Shown here: positions 49,837-59,354 of the stretch, one piece after another
How positions within the stretch are numbered: the first letter of the stretch is position 1
Layout: every line of letters starts with the position of its first letter
Assembly (NCBI RefSeq): GCF_044466355.1
Contig: NZ_JBITMQ010000004.1
Location: 248,001 to 312,000, forward strand
Source of the DNA: Actinophytocola sp044466355
GTDB lineage: Bacteria; Actinomycetota; Actinomycetes; Mycobacteriales; Pseudonocardiaceae
Length of the DNA stretch: 64,000 nt
Reading direction: 5' to 3'
The notes under the pieces: model-generated
Databases searched by the model: none
What the model saw: the letters and a program-made list of their open reading frames with translations, nothing else
What the model was told of the DNA's origin: nothing
Position numbers and translations under genes: made by a program

Positions 49837-50080
49837 AACGCCCCTTCCGCCGAGAAGACCCACTAGCAGGCAACCAGGACCAATCCCACCCGCCAACCCC
49901 CAACCCAAAAGAACACCCATTAGAGAAACCCGATCGCCCAACCAGCCCACCCCAGCAAACAGAGGGTGGCGAGCAACCAAAGCCGAAGCGAAGCGAGGCC
50001 CCCGAGGCCCCCCAAACCGACACCCGAAGGGAGGGAAACGTCACCAGGCTGGGTCAGGAACCAACAGCACCGTGGGGGGC

Positions 50081-50101
50081 TTGGGGGGCTCGGCCCCCCA
50101 A
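50081..50101. terminator. GC-rich hairpin between geosmin synthase and SRP RNA
   Basis: A nine-bp perfect stem TTGGGGGGC/GCCCCCCAA with TCG loop. It lies beyond the SRP RNA terminator on the minus strand and could back it up. The remainder of 49837-50080 (upstream of geosmin synthase) has no feature I can name. Confidence 0.45.
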
Positions 50102-50115
50102 AACAACGACGAAGA

Positions 50116-50154
50116 CCGACCCGGCGAGGTTGCGAAGCAACCGAGCAGGGTCGG
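50116..50154 (-). terminator. Terminator of the SRP RNA
   Basis: Outer stem CCGACCC/GGGTCGG and inner stem GGTTGC-GAA-GCAACC. On the minus strand it is followed by TCTTCGTCGTTGTTTTGG, a U-rich tail. It begins 13 bases after the SRP RNA 3' end. Confidence 0.65.
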
Positions 50155-50166
50155 CCAGAGGTCGAG

Positions 50167-50252
50167 GGACCCCACGCACCCGTCAGAGCTCGCTTATCCT
50201 TGCTGCCTTCCGGCCCTGGGGAGGTTCACGAGATGAACGCCGCATGGGGTCC
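50167..50252 (-). ncRNA. ffs: Signal recognition particle RNA (4.5S-type, bacterial small SRP)
   Basis: The minus strand contains the invariant domain IV core CCGGAAGGCAGCA, followed by AGGATAAGCGAGC as in other actinobacteria. The outer ends pair as GGAC-CCC-ACGC with GCAT-GGG-GTCC (50167-50177 with 50242-50252). The expected length of about 90-100 bases and the location just upstream of dnaX, the usual actinobacterial setting, support the call. Exact ends may extend a few bases. Confidence 0.92.
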
Positions 50253-50286
50253 ACGGACAGTGTACCGGGCGGAGTTGGGGGCGAGC

Positions 50287-50309
50287 CTGTCGGTGTCGGC
50301 GGGTATGGT
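50287..50309 (+). promoter_or_regulatory. PafBC/RecA-independent DNA-damage-type promoter of dnaX
   Basis: CTGTCGGTG (50287-50295), eight bases, then TATGGT (50304-50309), a full match to TTGTCRGTG-N8-TAnnnT apart from the variable first base. The dnaX GTG at 50316 begins six bases after the -10, so the transcript would be leaderless. Confidence 0.6.
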
Positions 50310-50315
50310 CCTGGC

Positions 50316-52283
50316 GTGGCGCTCGCCCTTTACCGCAAGTACCGGCCGGCTACCTTCGCCGAGGTCGTCGGGCAGGAACACGTCACCGAACCGCTTCGGA
50401 CGGCCCTGGCCGCGAAGCGGGTCAACCACGCGTACCTGTTCTCCGGCCCGCGTGGGTGCGGCAAGACGTCGTCCGCGCGGATCCTGGCCCGTTCGCTGAA
50501 CTGTGAGCAGGGGCCCACCCCCGATCCGTGCGGGGTGTGTGACTCGTGTGTGTCGCTGGCGCCCGAGGGGCCCGGCAACGTCGACGTCGTCGAGCTCGAC
50601 GCGGCCAGTCACGGTGGTGTGGACGACGCCCGTGAGCTGCGGGACCGGGCTTTCTACGCACCGGCGTCGTCGCGCTACCGGGTGTTCATCATCGACGAGG
50701 CGCACATGGTCACCACGCAGGGTTTCAACGCCCTGCTGAAGATCGTGGAGGAGCCGCCGGAGCACCTCATCTTCATCTTCGCGACCACCGAGCCGGACAA
50801 GGTGCTGACGACCATCCGGTCCCGCACCCACCACTACCCGTTCCGGCTGATCCCGCCCAGCGCCATGCGTGAGCTGCTGGAACGCAACGTCGCCGCGGAG
50901 GGTGCGACGGTCGCCCCGCCGGTGTTTCCGCTGGTCATCCGCGCGGGTGGCGGTTCGGCGCGCGACACCCAGTCGATCCTCGACCAGCTGCTCGCCGGGG
51001 CGGGGGCGGACGGGGTCACCTACGACCGGGCGGTCGCGCTGCTCGGGGTCACGGACGTCGCGTTGATCGACGACGTGGTCGACGGGCTCGCCGCCAACGA
51101 CGCCTCGGCCGTGTACGGGACCGTGGACCGGCTGGTGGAGGCCGGGCACGACCCCCGGCGGTTCGCTTCCGACCTGCTCGACCGCCTGCGGGACCTGGTG
51201 TTGTTGCGCGCGGTGCCGGACGCGGGCCAGCGTGGGCTGGTCGCCGCGCCCGGTGACGAGCTGGAGCGCATGCAGGAGCAGGCGCAGCGGCTCGGGCCAG
51301 CCACGTTGACGCGGTTCGCGGAGATCGTGCACACGGGGTTGATCGACATGCGGGGTGCCACCGCGCCTCGCCTGCTGCTCGAGCTGTTGTGTGCGCGGAT
51401 GTTGCTGCCCGGTGCGGTGCCGACCGACGCGGCCGCCGACTCCGCCGTGCTGCAGCGGCTGGAGCGCATCGAGCGGCGGGTCACCGCCGGGCAGACCGCC
51501 GCCGCGGCGGAACCGGCGCCCGCCCAGACGCCGCTGCCCGCCGCACCGGCTCCGCCCGCACCGGCCCGGCCCGCGCCGCAGACGCCGCCGGCGGCCGAGT
51601 GGCCCGCCGCCCGGACCGCCGAGGCCCCGAGCCAGCCGAGTCCCGCCGCGCCCAGCCAGCCGAGTCCCGCTGACCGGGCGCCGGTCGCGCCACCGCCTCC
51701 GGTGACGACCCCGGCGCCCGCGGCCAGTGGGGCGATCGACGCGGCGGCCGTGCGCAGGCTGTGGTCCGAGCTGCTCGGTTCGGTCCGCAGGAACAGCCGC
51801 AGCACCGAGGCCATGCTGACCAACGCGACGGTGCAGTCGGTCGAAGGCGACGTCGTCACCATCGCGCACACCGCCGCGCCGCTGGCCCGCAGGCTCGCCG
51901 AACCACGGAACGTGGACGCCATCGCCAACGCGCTCAACGAGGTCCTCGGTGGGACGTGGCAGGTCAAGTGCGTGCACGCCGCGCAGAACGCCGCCACACA
52001 TTCGGTGCAGCAGAAGCCCCGCACCGACCCGCCCACGTTCACGCGGCCGAACCAGCCCGCCGCCGCGCCGCAACAGCAACGGCAGGCGCCCGAGCCTCCG
52101 CGGCCCGCCGCACCGCCGCCTCCGCCGCCCGCTGACGAGCCCCCGCCGCCGGAGCCGCCGGACGACGACTACTTCGAGGACGACGGGCGTGCACCGGCGT
52201 CTCCCGCGCCCGTGGTGAACCAGGAAGAGGAGATGGTCAAGCTCCTCACAGACAAGCTCGGCGCCCGTCCGATCAACCGTTAG
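50316..52283 (+). CDS. dnaX: DNA polymerase III gamma/tau subunit
   Basis: A 655-residue clamp-loader ATPase. Walker A is GPRGCGKT at 44-51. A zinc cluster (LNCEQGPTPDPCGVCDSC) follows near 61-78, then Walker B FIIDEAHMVTTQGFNALLKI and the SRC motif TTIRSRTHHYPFRL. Domain III ends near residue 370. A long proline/alanine-rich tau-like linker and a C-terminal region (AVRRLWSELLGSVRRNSRST; NEEEEM-like acidic tail) complete it. GTG 50316 is the family start (ALALYRKYRPATFAEVVGQE) with no ribosome site, consistent with leaderless expression. It overlaps the convergent amidase gene by four bases. The cluster dnaX-ybaB-recR is conserved in bacteria; here it is interrupted by the opposite-strand amidase. 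Confidence 0.97.
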   Translation: MALALYRKYRPATFAEVVGQEHVTEPLRTALAAKRVNHAYLFSGPRGCGKTSSARILARSLNCEQGPTPDPCGVCDSCVSLAPEGPGNVDVVELDAASHGGVDDARELRDRAFYAPASSRYRVFIIDEAHMVTTQGFNALLKIVEEPPEHLIFIFATTEPDKVLTTIRSRTHHYPFRLIPPSAMRELLERNVAAEGATVAPPVFPLVIRAGGGSARDTQSILDQLLAGAGADGVTYDRAVALLGVTDVALIDDVVDGLAANDASAVYGTVDRLVEAGHDPRRFASDLLDRLRDLVLLRAVPDAGQRGLVAAPGDELERMQEQAQRLGPATLTRFAEIVHTGLIDMRGATAPRLLLELLCARMLLPGAVPTDAAADSAVLQRLERIERRVTAGQTAAAAEPAPAQTPLPAAPAPPAPARPAPQTPPAAEWPAARTAEAPSQPSPAAPSQPSPADRAPVAPPPPVTTPAPAASGAIDAAAVRRLWSELLGSVRRNSRSTEAMLTNATVQSVEGDVVTIAHTAAPLARRLAEPRNVDAIANALNEVLGGTWQVKCVHAAQNAATHSVQQKPRTDPPTFTRPNQPAAAPQQQRQAPEPPRPAAPPPPPPADEPPPPEPPDDDYFEDDGRAPASPAPVVNQEEEMVKLLTDKLGARPINR

Positions 52284-53110
52284 CCCAGGTAGGCGAGGAT
52301 GCCGGCGGCGATGGCCGCCGCGTACGACGCACGGCCGGCCGGGTCGCTGAACGCGGCGGCCTCGGCGGCGTTGCGCATGTTGCCGCACTCCACGAGCACC
52401 GCCGGGCGCTCCGACAGGTTGAGGCCGCCCAGGTCGTCGCGGGGAGACAGGCCCGAGGAGCCGATGTAGCCCGCGGTCGCGAAGCCCTTCGCGACCATCG
52501 TGTCCCGCATGGTCGTGGCCAACCGCGTGGACGGCTCGCCCTGCGCCTCGTTCAGCGGCGGCGCCGAGTAGGCGATGTGGAAGCCGTGCGCGGACGTGTC
52601 GGTAGAGCCGTCGGCGTGGATGGACACGACGGCCGCGGCCCCCGACTCGTTGCCGATCGCGGCGCGACGGTCGACGCACGGGCCGACGCCGTCGTCGTCC
52701 GGCCTGGTCAGCACCACCCGCACGCCCCGCGCGGTGAGGAGGTCGCGGACCCGGACGGCGACGTCCCAGGTGAACGCGTGTTCCGGGTAGCCGGCGTCGG
52801 TCGCGGTGCCGGTCGTGTTGCACGCCTTCATCCGGCCGCGGCCCGCGGGCACCTGGCGGTTGATCTCGCCGGGGTTGGCCGCGTTCGCGCCGTTGTGGCC
52901 GGGGTCGAGCACCACCACGGGGGCCGGTTTCGCGGGCGGGACCGTCGTCGTGGTGGTGGGCGGGGGAGTGGTCATGGTCGTCGTGGCGGAGGGGGTCGTC
53001 GTGGAGGTCGCCAGGGAAGTTGTCGACGGCGTCGCCGAGGTCTGGCCGCCGCACGCGGCGAGCGCCAGCAACCCGATCACCGCGAGTACAGGTCTCCGCA
53101 CGGCGCTCAC
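52280..53110 (-). CDS. N-acetylmuramoyl-L-alanine amidase lipoprotein (Amidase_3)
   Basis: A 276-residue exported peptidoglycan hydrolase. A lipoprotein signal with lipobox LALAAC (Cys20) is followed by a Thr-rich linker and the catalytic domain. The domain carries the zinc ligands in VVVLDPGHNGANAANPGE (His), the later GVRVVLTRPDDDGVGP, VVSIHADGSTDTSAHGFHIA (HADG) and the catalytic-Glu segment AVLVECGNMRNAAEAAAF. GTG 53110 gives a compact signal peptide; a longer frame to 53170 crosses the ybaB start. It cleaves the amide bond between MurNAc and the stem peptide at the cell surface. It sits on the opposite strand inside the dnaX-recR cluster. Confidence 0.92.
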   Translation of the reverse strand: MSAVRRPVLAVIGLLALAACGGQTSATPSTTSLATSTTTPSATTTMTTPPPTTTTTVPPAKPAPVVVLDPGHNGANAANPGEINRQVPAGRGRMKACNTTGTATDAGYPEHAFTWDVAVRVRDLLTARGVRVVLTRPDDDGVGPCVDRRAAIGNESGAAAVVSIHADGSTDTSAHGFHIAYSAPPLNEAQGEPSTRLATTMRDTMVAKGFATAGYIGSSGLSPRDDLGGLNLSERPAVLVECGNMRNAAEAAAFSDPAGRASYAAAIAAGILAYLG

Positions 53111-53164
53111 CCTGCCACAGGGGCTCGCGACTACGCTGGGAGCAACCGACGAGAGGACGCGACA

Positions 53165-53497
53165 GTGCAACCCGGTGGCATGCCCGACATGCAGCAGATC
53201 CTGCAGCAGGCCCAGAAGATGCAGGAACAGCTCATGTCCGCGCAGGAGGAGCTGGCCAACGCGGAGGCGACGGGCTCGGCGGGCGGTGGTCTCGTCACCG
53301 CGATCGTGGCCGGCTCCGGTGAGCTGAAGTCACTGACGATCGACCCGAAGGTCGTCGACCCCGAGGACGTGGAGACGCTGGCCGACCTGGTCGTGGCCGC
53401 CGTGCGGGACGCGAGCGGCAAGGCGCAGCAGATGGCCGCCGACGCGATGGGCCCGCTCGCGGGTGGCATGGGCGGGCTCGGCCTGCCCGGTATGTGA
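53165..53497 (+). CDS. YbaB/EbfC-family nucleoid-associated protein
   Basis: A 110-residue DNA-binding protein: MPDMQQILQQAQKMQEQLMS, AQEELANAEATGSAGGGLVT, IDPKVVDPEDVETLADLVVA and a glycine/methionine-rich C-terminal tail. YbaB proteins bind DNA as tweezer-like dimers and are almost always encoded between dnaX and recR, as here. The GTG at 53165 begins 54 bases from the divergent amidase start. RecR follows after four bases. Confidence 0.93.
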   Translation: MQPGGMPDMQQILQQAQKMQEQLMSAQEELANAEATGSAGGGLVTAIVAGSGELKSLTIDPKVVDPEDVETLADLVVAAVRDASGKAQQMAADAMGPLAGGMGGLGLPGM

Positions 53498-53501
53498 CCC
53501 C

Positions 53502-54098
53502 ATGTACGAGGGACCGGTCCAGGACCTGATCGACGAGCTGGGCAGACTGCCGGGCGTCGGTCCGAAGAGCGCGCAGCGCATCGCGTTCCACCTGCTCGGC
53601 GCCGACCCGGCCGACGTGACCCGGCTGCAGACCGCGCTGCAGAAGGTCAAGGAGGGCGTGGTCTTCTGCGACATCTGCGGCAACGTGTCCGAGCAGCCGA
53701 CCTGCCGGATCTGCCGCGACGCGCGCCGCGACCCGCGGGCGGTGTGCGTGGTCGAGGAGCCGAAGGACGTCCTGGCGATCGAGCGGACCCGCGAGTTCAA
53801 GGGCCGCTACCACGTGCTGGGCGGCGCGCTGGACCCGCTGTCCGGCATCGGTCCCGACCAGCTGCGGGTGCGTGAGCTGCTGGCACGGATCGGCTCCGAC
53901 GACATCACCGAGGTCATCCTGGCCACGGACCCGAACACGGAGGGCGAGGCGACCGCCACCTACCTGGTGCGGATGCTGCGCGACTTCCCCGGCCTCACGG
54001 TCACCCGGCTCGCGTCGGGCCTGCCGATGGGCGGTGACCTGGAGTTCGCCGACGAGCTGACGCTGGGCAGGGCGCTGACGGGACGCCGCTCGGTATGA
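53502..54098 (+). CDS. recR: Recombination mediator protein RecR
   Basis: A 198-residue protein of the RecFOR pathway that helps load RecA on gapped DNA. The N-terminal helix-hairpin-helix is LPGVGPKSAQRIAFHLL. The zinc finger uses C56, C59, C68 and C71 (FCDICGNVSEQPTCRICRD). The Toprim domain includes VCVVEEPKDVLAIERTREFK, GRYHVLGGALDPLSGIGPDQ and EVILATDPNTEGEATATYLV. The C-terminal RLASGLPMGGDLEFADELTL is invariant in the family. ATG 53502 follows the ybaB stop by four bases. The next gene is coupled by ATGA. Confidence 0.97.
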   Translation: MYEGPVQDLIDELGRLPGVGPKSAQRIAFHLLGADPADVTRLQTALQKVKEGVVFCDICGNVSEQPTCRICRDARRDPRAVCVVEEPKDVLAIERTREFKGRYHVLGGALDPLSGIGPDQLRVRELLARIGSDDITEVILATDPNTEGEATATYLVRMLRDFPGLTVTRLASGLPMGGDLEFADELTLGRALTGRRSV

Positions 54099-54670
54099 CG
54101 GGCATCGAGCCGCGGCCGCCGCGCCTCGGCCGCACGACCCTGATCGCGGTCGACGGGCCGTCCGGTTCCGGCAAGACGACCTTCGCGGCGCGACTCGCCC
54201 GGGAGCTGGGCGGGGTCGTCGTCAGTACCGACGACTTCGCGACTTGGGACGATCCCGTGTCCTGGTGGCCACGCTTGGTGAACGACGTCCTCATTCCCAT
54301 AGAAATGGGAAAAACAGCTTGCTACCAAAGGATCGAATGGGCTGACGGCCGTCCGTACCCCGGCTCCTACCGCCGGGTGGAGGTACCGGATCTGCTGGTC
54401 ATCGAGGGTGTGTCGGCCGGTCGTCAGTCGATCTCCGACACGCTGTCCCACCTGGTGTGGTGTGAGCTTCCCAACGAGACCACTCGACTGGAACGCGCCG
54501 TGGCCCGCGACGGCGAGGCGGCGCGAAAATACCTGCTGACCTGGCAGGATTTCGAGCGCGGCTGGTTCGCGGTGGACCAGACCAAAGCCCGTGCTGAAAC
54601 ACTTGTCGACGGATCGGATACCGAAGCGTTACAGATCAGGACTTCACGTCCGAGCACTCGGACGGGATAG
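54095..54670 (+). CDS. P-loop nucleoside/uridine kinase-like protein
   Basis: A 191-residue P-loop kinase. Walker A is AVDGPSGSGKTTFAARLARE near residue 19, followed by the acidic phosphate-acceptor region VVVSTDDFATWDDPVSWWPR near 43. A Walker B-like LLVIEGVSAGRQSIS is near 100, and a lid region ERAVARDGEAARKYLLTWQD is near 140. The layout matches uridine kinase/phosphoribulokinase-like proteins of actinomycetes. The substrate is not certain. It overlaps the recR stop by ATGA. The oligopeptide transporter starts 44 bases later, with its likely promoter inside the 3' end of this gene. Confidence 0.87.
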   Translation: MTGIEPRPPRLGRTTLIAVDGPSGSGKTTFAARLARELGGVVVSTDDFATWDDPVSWWPRLVNDVLIPIEMGKTACYQRIEWADGRPYPGSYRRVEVPDLLVIEGVSAGRQSISDTLSHLVWCELPNETTRLERAVARDGEAARKYLLTWQDFERGWFAVDQTKARAETLVDGSDTEALQIRTSRPSTRTG

Positions 54671-54714
54671 GGTCGGCGACCAAAGTGTGAGACTCGAACC
54701 CTCTGAGGTGCGTA

Positions 54715-56382
54715 ATGGTCAACCCCCGCACGGTCCGCTTGGCGGCGCTCGGCTTCGCCGCCGCTGTCGCGCTGACCGCGTGCGCTGAATCGCAGCGCGG
54801 TTCCGAAGAAGAAGGTGGCGGCCAGACAGGCGGCACGATGACCTTCGCGACCGAAGGTGCGCCGAAGCTGTTCGACCCCTTCTTCGCCACAGACGGTGCC
54901 ACCTTCCGCACCTCGCAGCAGATCTTCGAGGGTCTGATCGAGTTCAAGCCGGGTACCGCGGACCCCGAGCCGGCCCTCGCCACCAAGTGGGACAGCAGCG
55001 AGGACGGCATGACCTGGAACTTCGAGCTCCGCGAGGGCGTGAAGTTCCACGACGGCACCGACTTCAACGCCGAGGCCGTGTGCGCCAACTGGGACCGCTG
55101 GTACGGCCAGACGGGTGCGGGCCAGAGCCCGGCCGTCACCGGTTACTGGCAGGACAACTTCGGTGGCTTCTCGGACGGCAAGACGCCGTCGCTGTTCGAG
55201 TCGTGCACCGCGGAGAGCCCCACCAAGGCCGTGGTGAAGCTGACTCGCGCCACCTCGAAGTTCCCGGCCATCCTGGGCCTGCCGTCGTTCGCCATGCAGA
55301 GCCCGGCGGCCCTGGAGAAGTACAAGGCCGACGAGGTCGTGCAGCAGGGTGACAGCTTCGTCTACCCGGAGTACGCGACGCAGCACCCGACCGGCACCGG
55401 TCCCTTCACGTTCTCCAAGTACGACGAGGCCAACGGCACCGTCGAGCTGGTCCGCAACGAGGAGTACTGGGGCGACAAGGCCAAGCTGGACAAGCTGGTC
55501 CTGCGCGCCATCCCGGACGAGACCGCCCGCAAGCAGGCGCTGCAGTCCGGTGACGTGGACGGCTACGACCTCCCGTCGCCCGCCGACTGGCAGCAGCTGA
55601 AGGACGACGGCTACCAGCTGCTCATCCGCCCGGCCTTCAACGTCTTCTACGTCGGCATCGGCCAGAAGAACGTGCCCGCGCTGCGCGACCTGAAGGTCCG
55701 CCAGGCCATCGCCCACGCGATCGACCGCGAGGCGCTGGTCAAGCAGCAGCTGCCCGAGGGCGCCAAGGTCGCCGAGAACTTCTACCCGGACACCGTCGAC
55801 GGCTGGACCGACGACGTGGAGAAGTACAACTACGACCCGGACAAGGCCAAGCAGCTGCTCGCCGACGCCGGTCAGTCGAACCTGACGGTCAACTTCTACT
55901 GGCCGACCGAGGTCACCCGCCCGTACATGCCGAACCCGCAGGACATGTTCGGCCTGATCCGGGGCAACCTGGAGGCCGTCGGCATCAAGCTGAACGTGGT
56001 CAGCAAGCCGTGGAACGGTGGCTACCTGGAGGACGTGGACCAGGGCAAGGCCGACCTGTTCCTGCTCGGCTGGAACGGTGACTACAACACGCCGGACAAC
56101 TTCATCGGCAACTTCTTCTCCGACCCGAACAACCGCTTCGGCACCGGCAACTCGCCGTGGGGCAAGACGCTGGCCCAGGAGATCCAGGACGCGGACTCCG
56201 AGCCGGACGCCGAGAAGCGCAAGGGCATGTACGAGGAGCTGAACAAGAAGCTGAAGGCCGAGTACCTCCCGGCCGTGCCGATCTCCCACTCGCCGCCAGC
56301 GCTGGTCGTGGCGGAGAACGTGAAGGGGCTCGTGCCGAGTCCGCTCACGGACGAGCGGTTCGACACGGTCAGCCTCGGCTGA
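54715..56382 (+). CDS. Oligopeptide ABC transporter substrate-binding lipoprotein
   Basis: A 555-residue family 5 solute-binding protein. The signal peptide ends in lipobox LTAC (Cys23), followed by a Glu/Gly linker and the DppA/OppA fold: TFATEGAPKLFDPFFATDGA, LATKWDSSEDGMTWNFELRE, GVKFHDGTDFNAEAVCANWD, GTGPFTFSKYDEANGTVELV and VRQAIAHAIDREALVKQQLP. GAGGTG sits six bases before the ATG. It is the first gene of a complete five-gene importer. It captures peptides or related compounds outside the membrane and delivers them to the two permeases. The ligand cannot be read from sequence. Confidence 0.94.
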   Translation: MVNPRTVRLAALGFAAAVALTACAESQRGSEEEGGGQTGGTMTFATEGAPKLFDPFFATDGATFRTSQQIFEGLIEFKPGTADPEPALATKWDSSEDGMTWNFELREGVKFHDGTDFNAEAVCANWDRWYGQTGAGQSPAVTGYWQDNFGGFSDGKTPSLFESCTAESPTKAVVKLTRATSKFPAILGLPSFAMQSPAALEKYKADEVVQQGDSFVYPEYATQHPTGTGPFTFSKYDEANGTVELVRNEEYWGDKAKLDKLVLRAIPDETARKQALQSGDVDGYDLPSPADWQQLKDDGYQLLIRPAFNVFYVGIGQKNVPALRDLKVRQAIAHAIDREALVKQQLPEGAKVAENFYPDTVDGWTDDVEKYNYDPDKAKQLLADAGQSNLTVNFYWPTEVTRPYMPNPQDMFGLIRGNLEAVGIKLNVVSKPWNGGYLEDVDQGKADLFLLGWNGDYNTPDNFIGNFFSDPNNRFGTGNSPWGKTLAQEIQDADSEPDAEKRKGMYEELNKKLKAEYLPAVPISHSPPALVVAENVKGLVPSPLTDERFDTVSLG

Positions 56383-56401
56383 CAAACGGGAAACTACTTA
56401 G

Positions 56402-57424
56402 GTGCTTCGCTACACGGTTCGGCGGTTGCTGCAGCTTGTGATCGTCGTCGGGGTGCTGTCGCTGCTGCTGTTCGCGTGGCTCCGCTCGCTCCCAGGAGGG
56501 CCGGTCTCGGCCCTCCTGGGCGAGCGGGCGACCGAGGCCACCCGGGTCCGGCTCACCGAAGAGCTCGGCCTGGACCAGCCGATCTTCGTCCAGTACTGGA
56601 AGTTCGTGGCGCGTGCCGCGTCCGGCGACTTCGGCGTGTCCACGGGCGTGCAGCCCGGGCGCACCGCCACGGAGGTCTTCCTCCAGCGCTTCCCGGCGAC
56701 GCTGGAGCTGTCGATCCTCGCGATCATCCTCGCGATCGCGATCGGCATCCCGCTCGGTTATCTCGCCGCCCGCCGCAGGGGCGGCCTTCTGGACAACCTC
56801 TCCATCGTCGGTTCGCTGGTCGGCGTCGCGGTGCCGGTGTTCTTCCTGGCGTTCGTGCTCAAGCAGGTGCTGGCCGTCGACCTCGGCTGGTTCCCGACGG
56901 CCGGGCGCCAGACCGGTGGCATCGACGCCACCCGCGTGACCGGCTTCTTCGTGCTCGACGGGCTCCTGACGCAGGAGTGGGACGCGGCGTGGGACGCGCT
57001 GCGACACCTGATCCTGCCCGCGATCGCGCTGTCGAGCATCCCGTTCTCGGTGATCTTCCGGATCACCCGCGCGTCCGTGCTGGACGTCCTCGACGAGGAC
57101 TTCATCCGGACCGCCGAGTCCAAGGGCCTCACCACGCCGGTCATCCGCCGCCGTCACGTGCTGCGCAACGCCATGCTGCCGGTGGTCACGACCATCGGCC
57201 TGCAGACGGGTGCGCTGCTCGCGGGTGCCGTGCTGACCGAGAAGGTGTTCGCGTTCCCCGGCATCGGGCAGGCGCTGGCGCTCGGGTTCGAACGCCGTGA
57301 CTACCCGGTGCTGCTGTTGCTGATCCTCTGTGCCGCCGGGGTGTTCGTGCTGATCAACCTGCTGGTCGACCTGTCCTACGCGTTGATCGACCCACGCATC
57401 CGCACGGCGGGTGGTGCCCGATGA
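56402..57424 (+). CDS. Oligopeptide ABC transporter permease (DppB/OppB-like)
   Basis: A 340-residue membrane protein with about six helices. The N-terminal MLRYTVRRLLQLVIVVGVLS helix is diagnostic of OppB-type permeases, followed by GLDQPIFVQYWKFVARAASG and the EAA-type loop (DFIRTAESKGLTTPVIRRRH near residue 235). It starts 19 bases after the binding-protein stop. The next permease overlaps its stop by ATGA. It forms the translocation pore with the OppC-like subunit. Confidence 0.95.
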   Translation: MLRYTVRRLLQLVIVVGVLSLLLFAWLRSLPGGPVSALLGERATEATRVRLTEELGLDQPIFVQYWKFVARAASGDFGVSTGVQPGRTATEVFLQRFPATLELSILAIILAIAIGIPLGYLAARRRGGLLDNLSIVGSLVGVAVPVFFLAFVLKQVLAVDLGWFPTAGRQTGGIDATRVTGFFVLDGLLTQEWDAAWDALRHLILPAIALSSIPFSVIFRITRASVLDVLDEDFIRTAESKGLTTPVIRRRHVLRNAMLPVVTTIGLQTGALLAGAVLTEKVFAFPGIGQALALGFERRDYPVLLLLILCAAGVFVLINLLVDLSYALIDPRIRTAGGAR

Positions 57425-58355
57425 TGAGCACGAAGACCAAGATCGACGCGCTCGCCGCGACCGCGGGCAAGGTCGGCGACGACCCGGGCGTGAGCCTGGC
57501 CGCGGCCGCGTGGCGGCGGCTGCGCCGCAACCCGGTGTTCATCACCGGTGCGGTGATCATCTCGGCGTTTGTGATTCTCGCGATCCTCTCGCCGTTCATC
57601 GCGCCGCACGACCCGGCCGACCCGATGCTGGGCGACCAGGTCGTGAAGGCACGCAACGAGATCCCCGAGTCGCAGCCCGGGCACCCGCTCGGCGGTGACC
57701 AGGTCGGCCGCGACCTGCTGTCCCGCCTGCTGGTCGGGGCTCAGCAGACGCTGCTGGTCGGTGTGCTCGCCACGCTGATCGGGCTCACGGGCGGGGTGAT
57801 ACTCGGCACGCTGGCCGGTGCGCTCGGCGGCTGGGTCGACAGCGTGGTCATGCGGGCGGTCGACGTCATGCTGTCGATCCCGGGCCTGCTGCTGGCGGTG
57901 TCGATCGGTGCGCTGTTCGCGCAGCCCAACATCTACACGCTGATCGTCGCGGTCGCGACCGTGCAGATACCCATCTTCGCGCGGCTGCTGCGCGGTTCGA
58001 TGCTCGCGCAGCGGCACAGCGACCACGTGCTGGCCGCCCGTGCGCTCGGCGTGAAACAGCGGGCCATCGTGTTCCGGCACATGCTGCCGAACTCGCTCGG
58101 CCCGGTGATCGTGCAGTCCACGCTGGTCCTCGCGATCGCGATCATCGAGGCGGCGGGCCTGTCGTTCCTCGGCCTCGGCAACCCGGACGACCGGGTCCCG
58201 GAGTGGGGTCAGATGCTCGGCCGGGCGCAGAACGTCATCGACAGCCACCCCCAGCTCGCCTTCTGGCCGGCCGGCTGCATCATCGTGGTGGCGCTCGGCT
58301 TCACGCTCATGGGTGAGTCGCTGCGCGAGGCCCTCGACCCGAAGAGCAGGCGGTA

Positions 58356-58356
<1 letters not shown>
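57421..58356 (+). CDS. Oligopeptide ABC transporter permease (DppC/OppC-like)
   Basis: A 311-residue permease. The N-terminal OppC region (SLAAAAWRRLRRNPVFITGA) is followed by about six helices. Features of the family are HPLGGDQVGRDLLSRLLVGA, the EAA-type loop DHVLAARALGVKQRAIVFRH near residue 200, and LSFLGLGNPDDRVPEWGQML. ATG 57421 overlaps the OppB stop by ATGA; its own TAA overlaps the next ATG by one base. It pairs with the OppB-like subunit. Confidence 0.95.
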
Positions 58357-59350
<994 letters not shown>

Positions 59351-59354
<4 letters not shown>

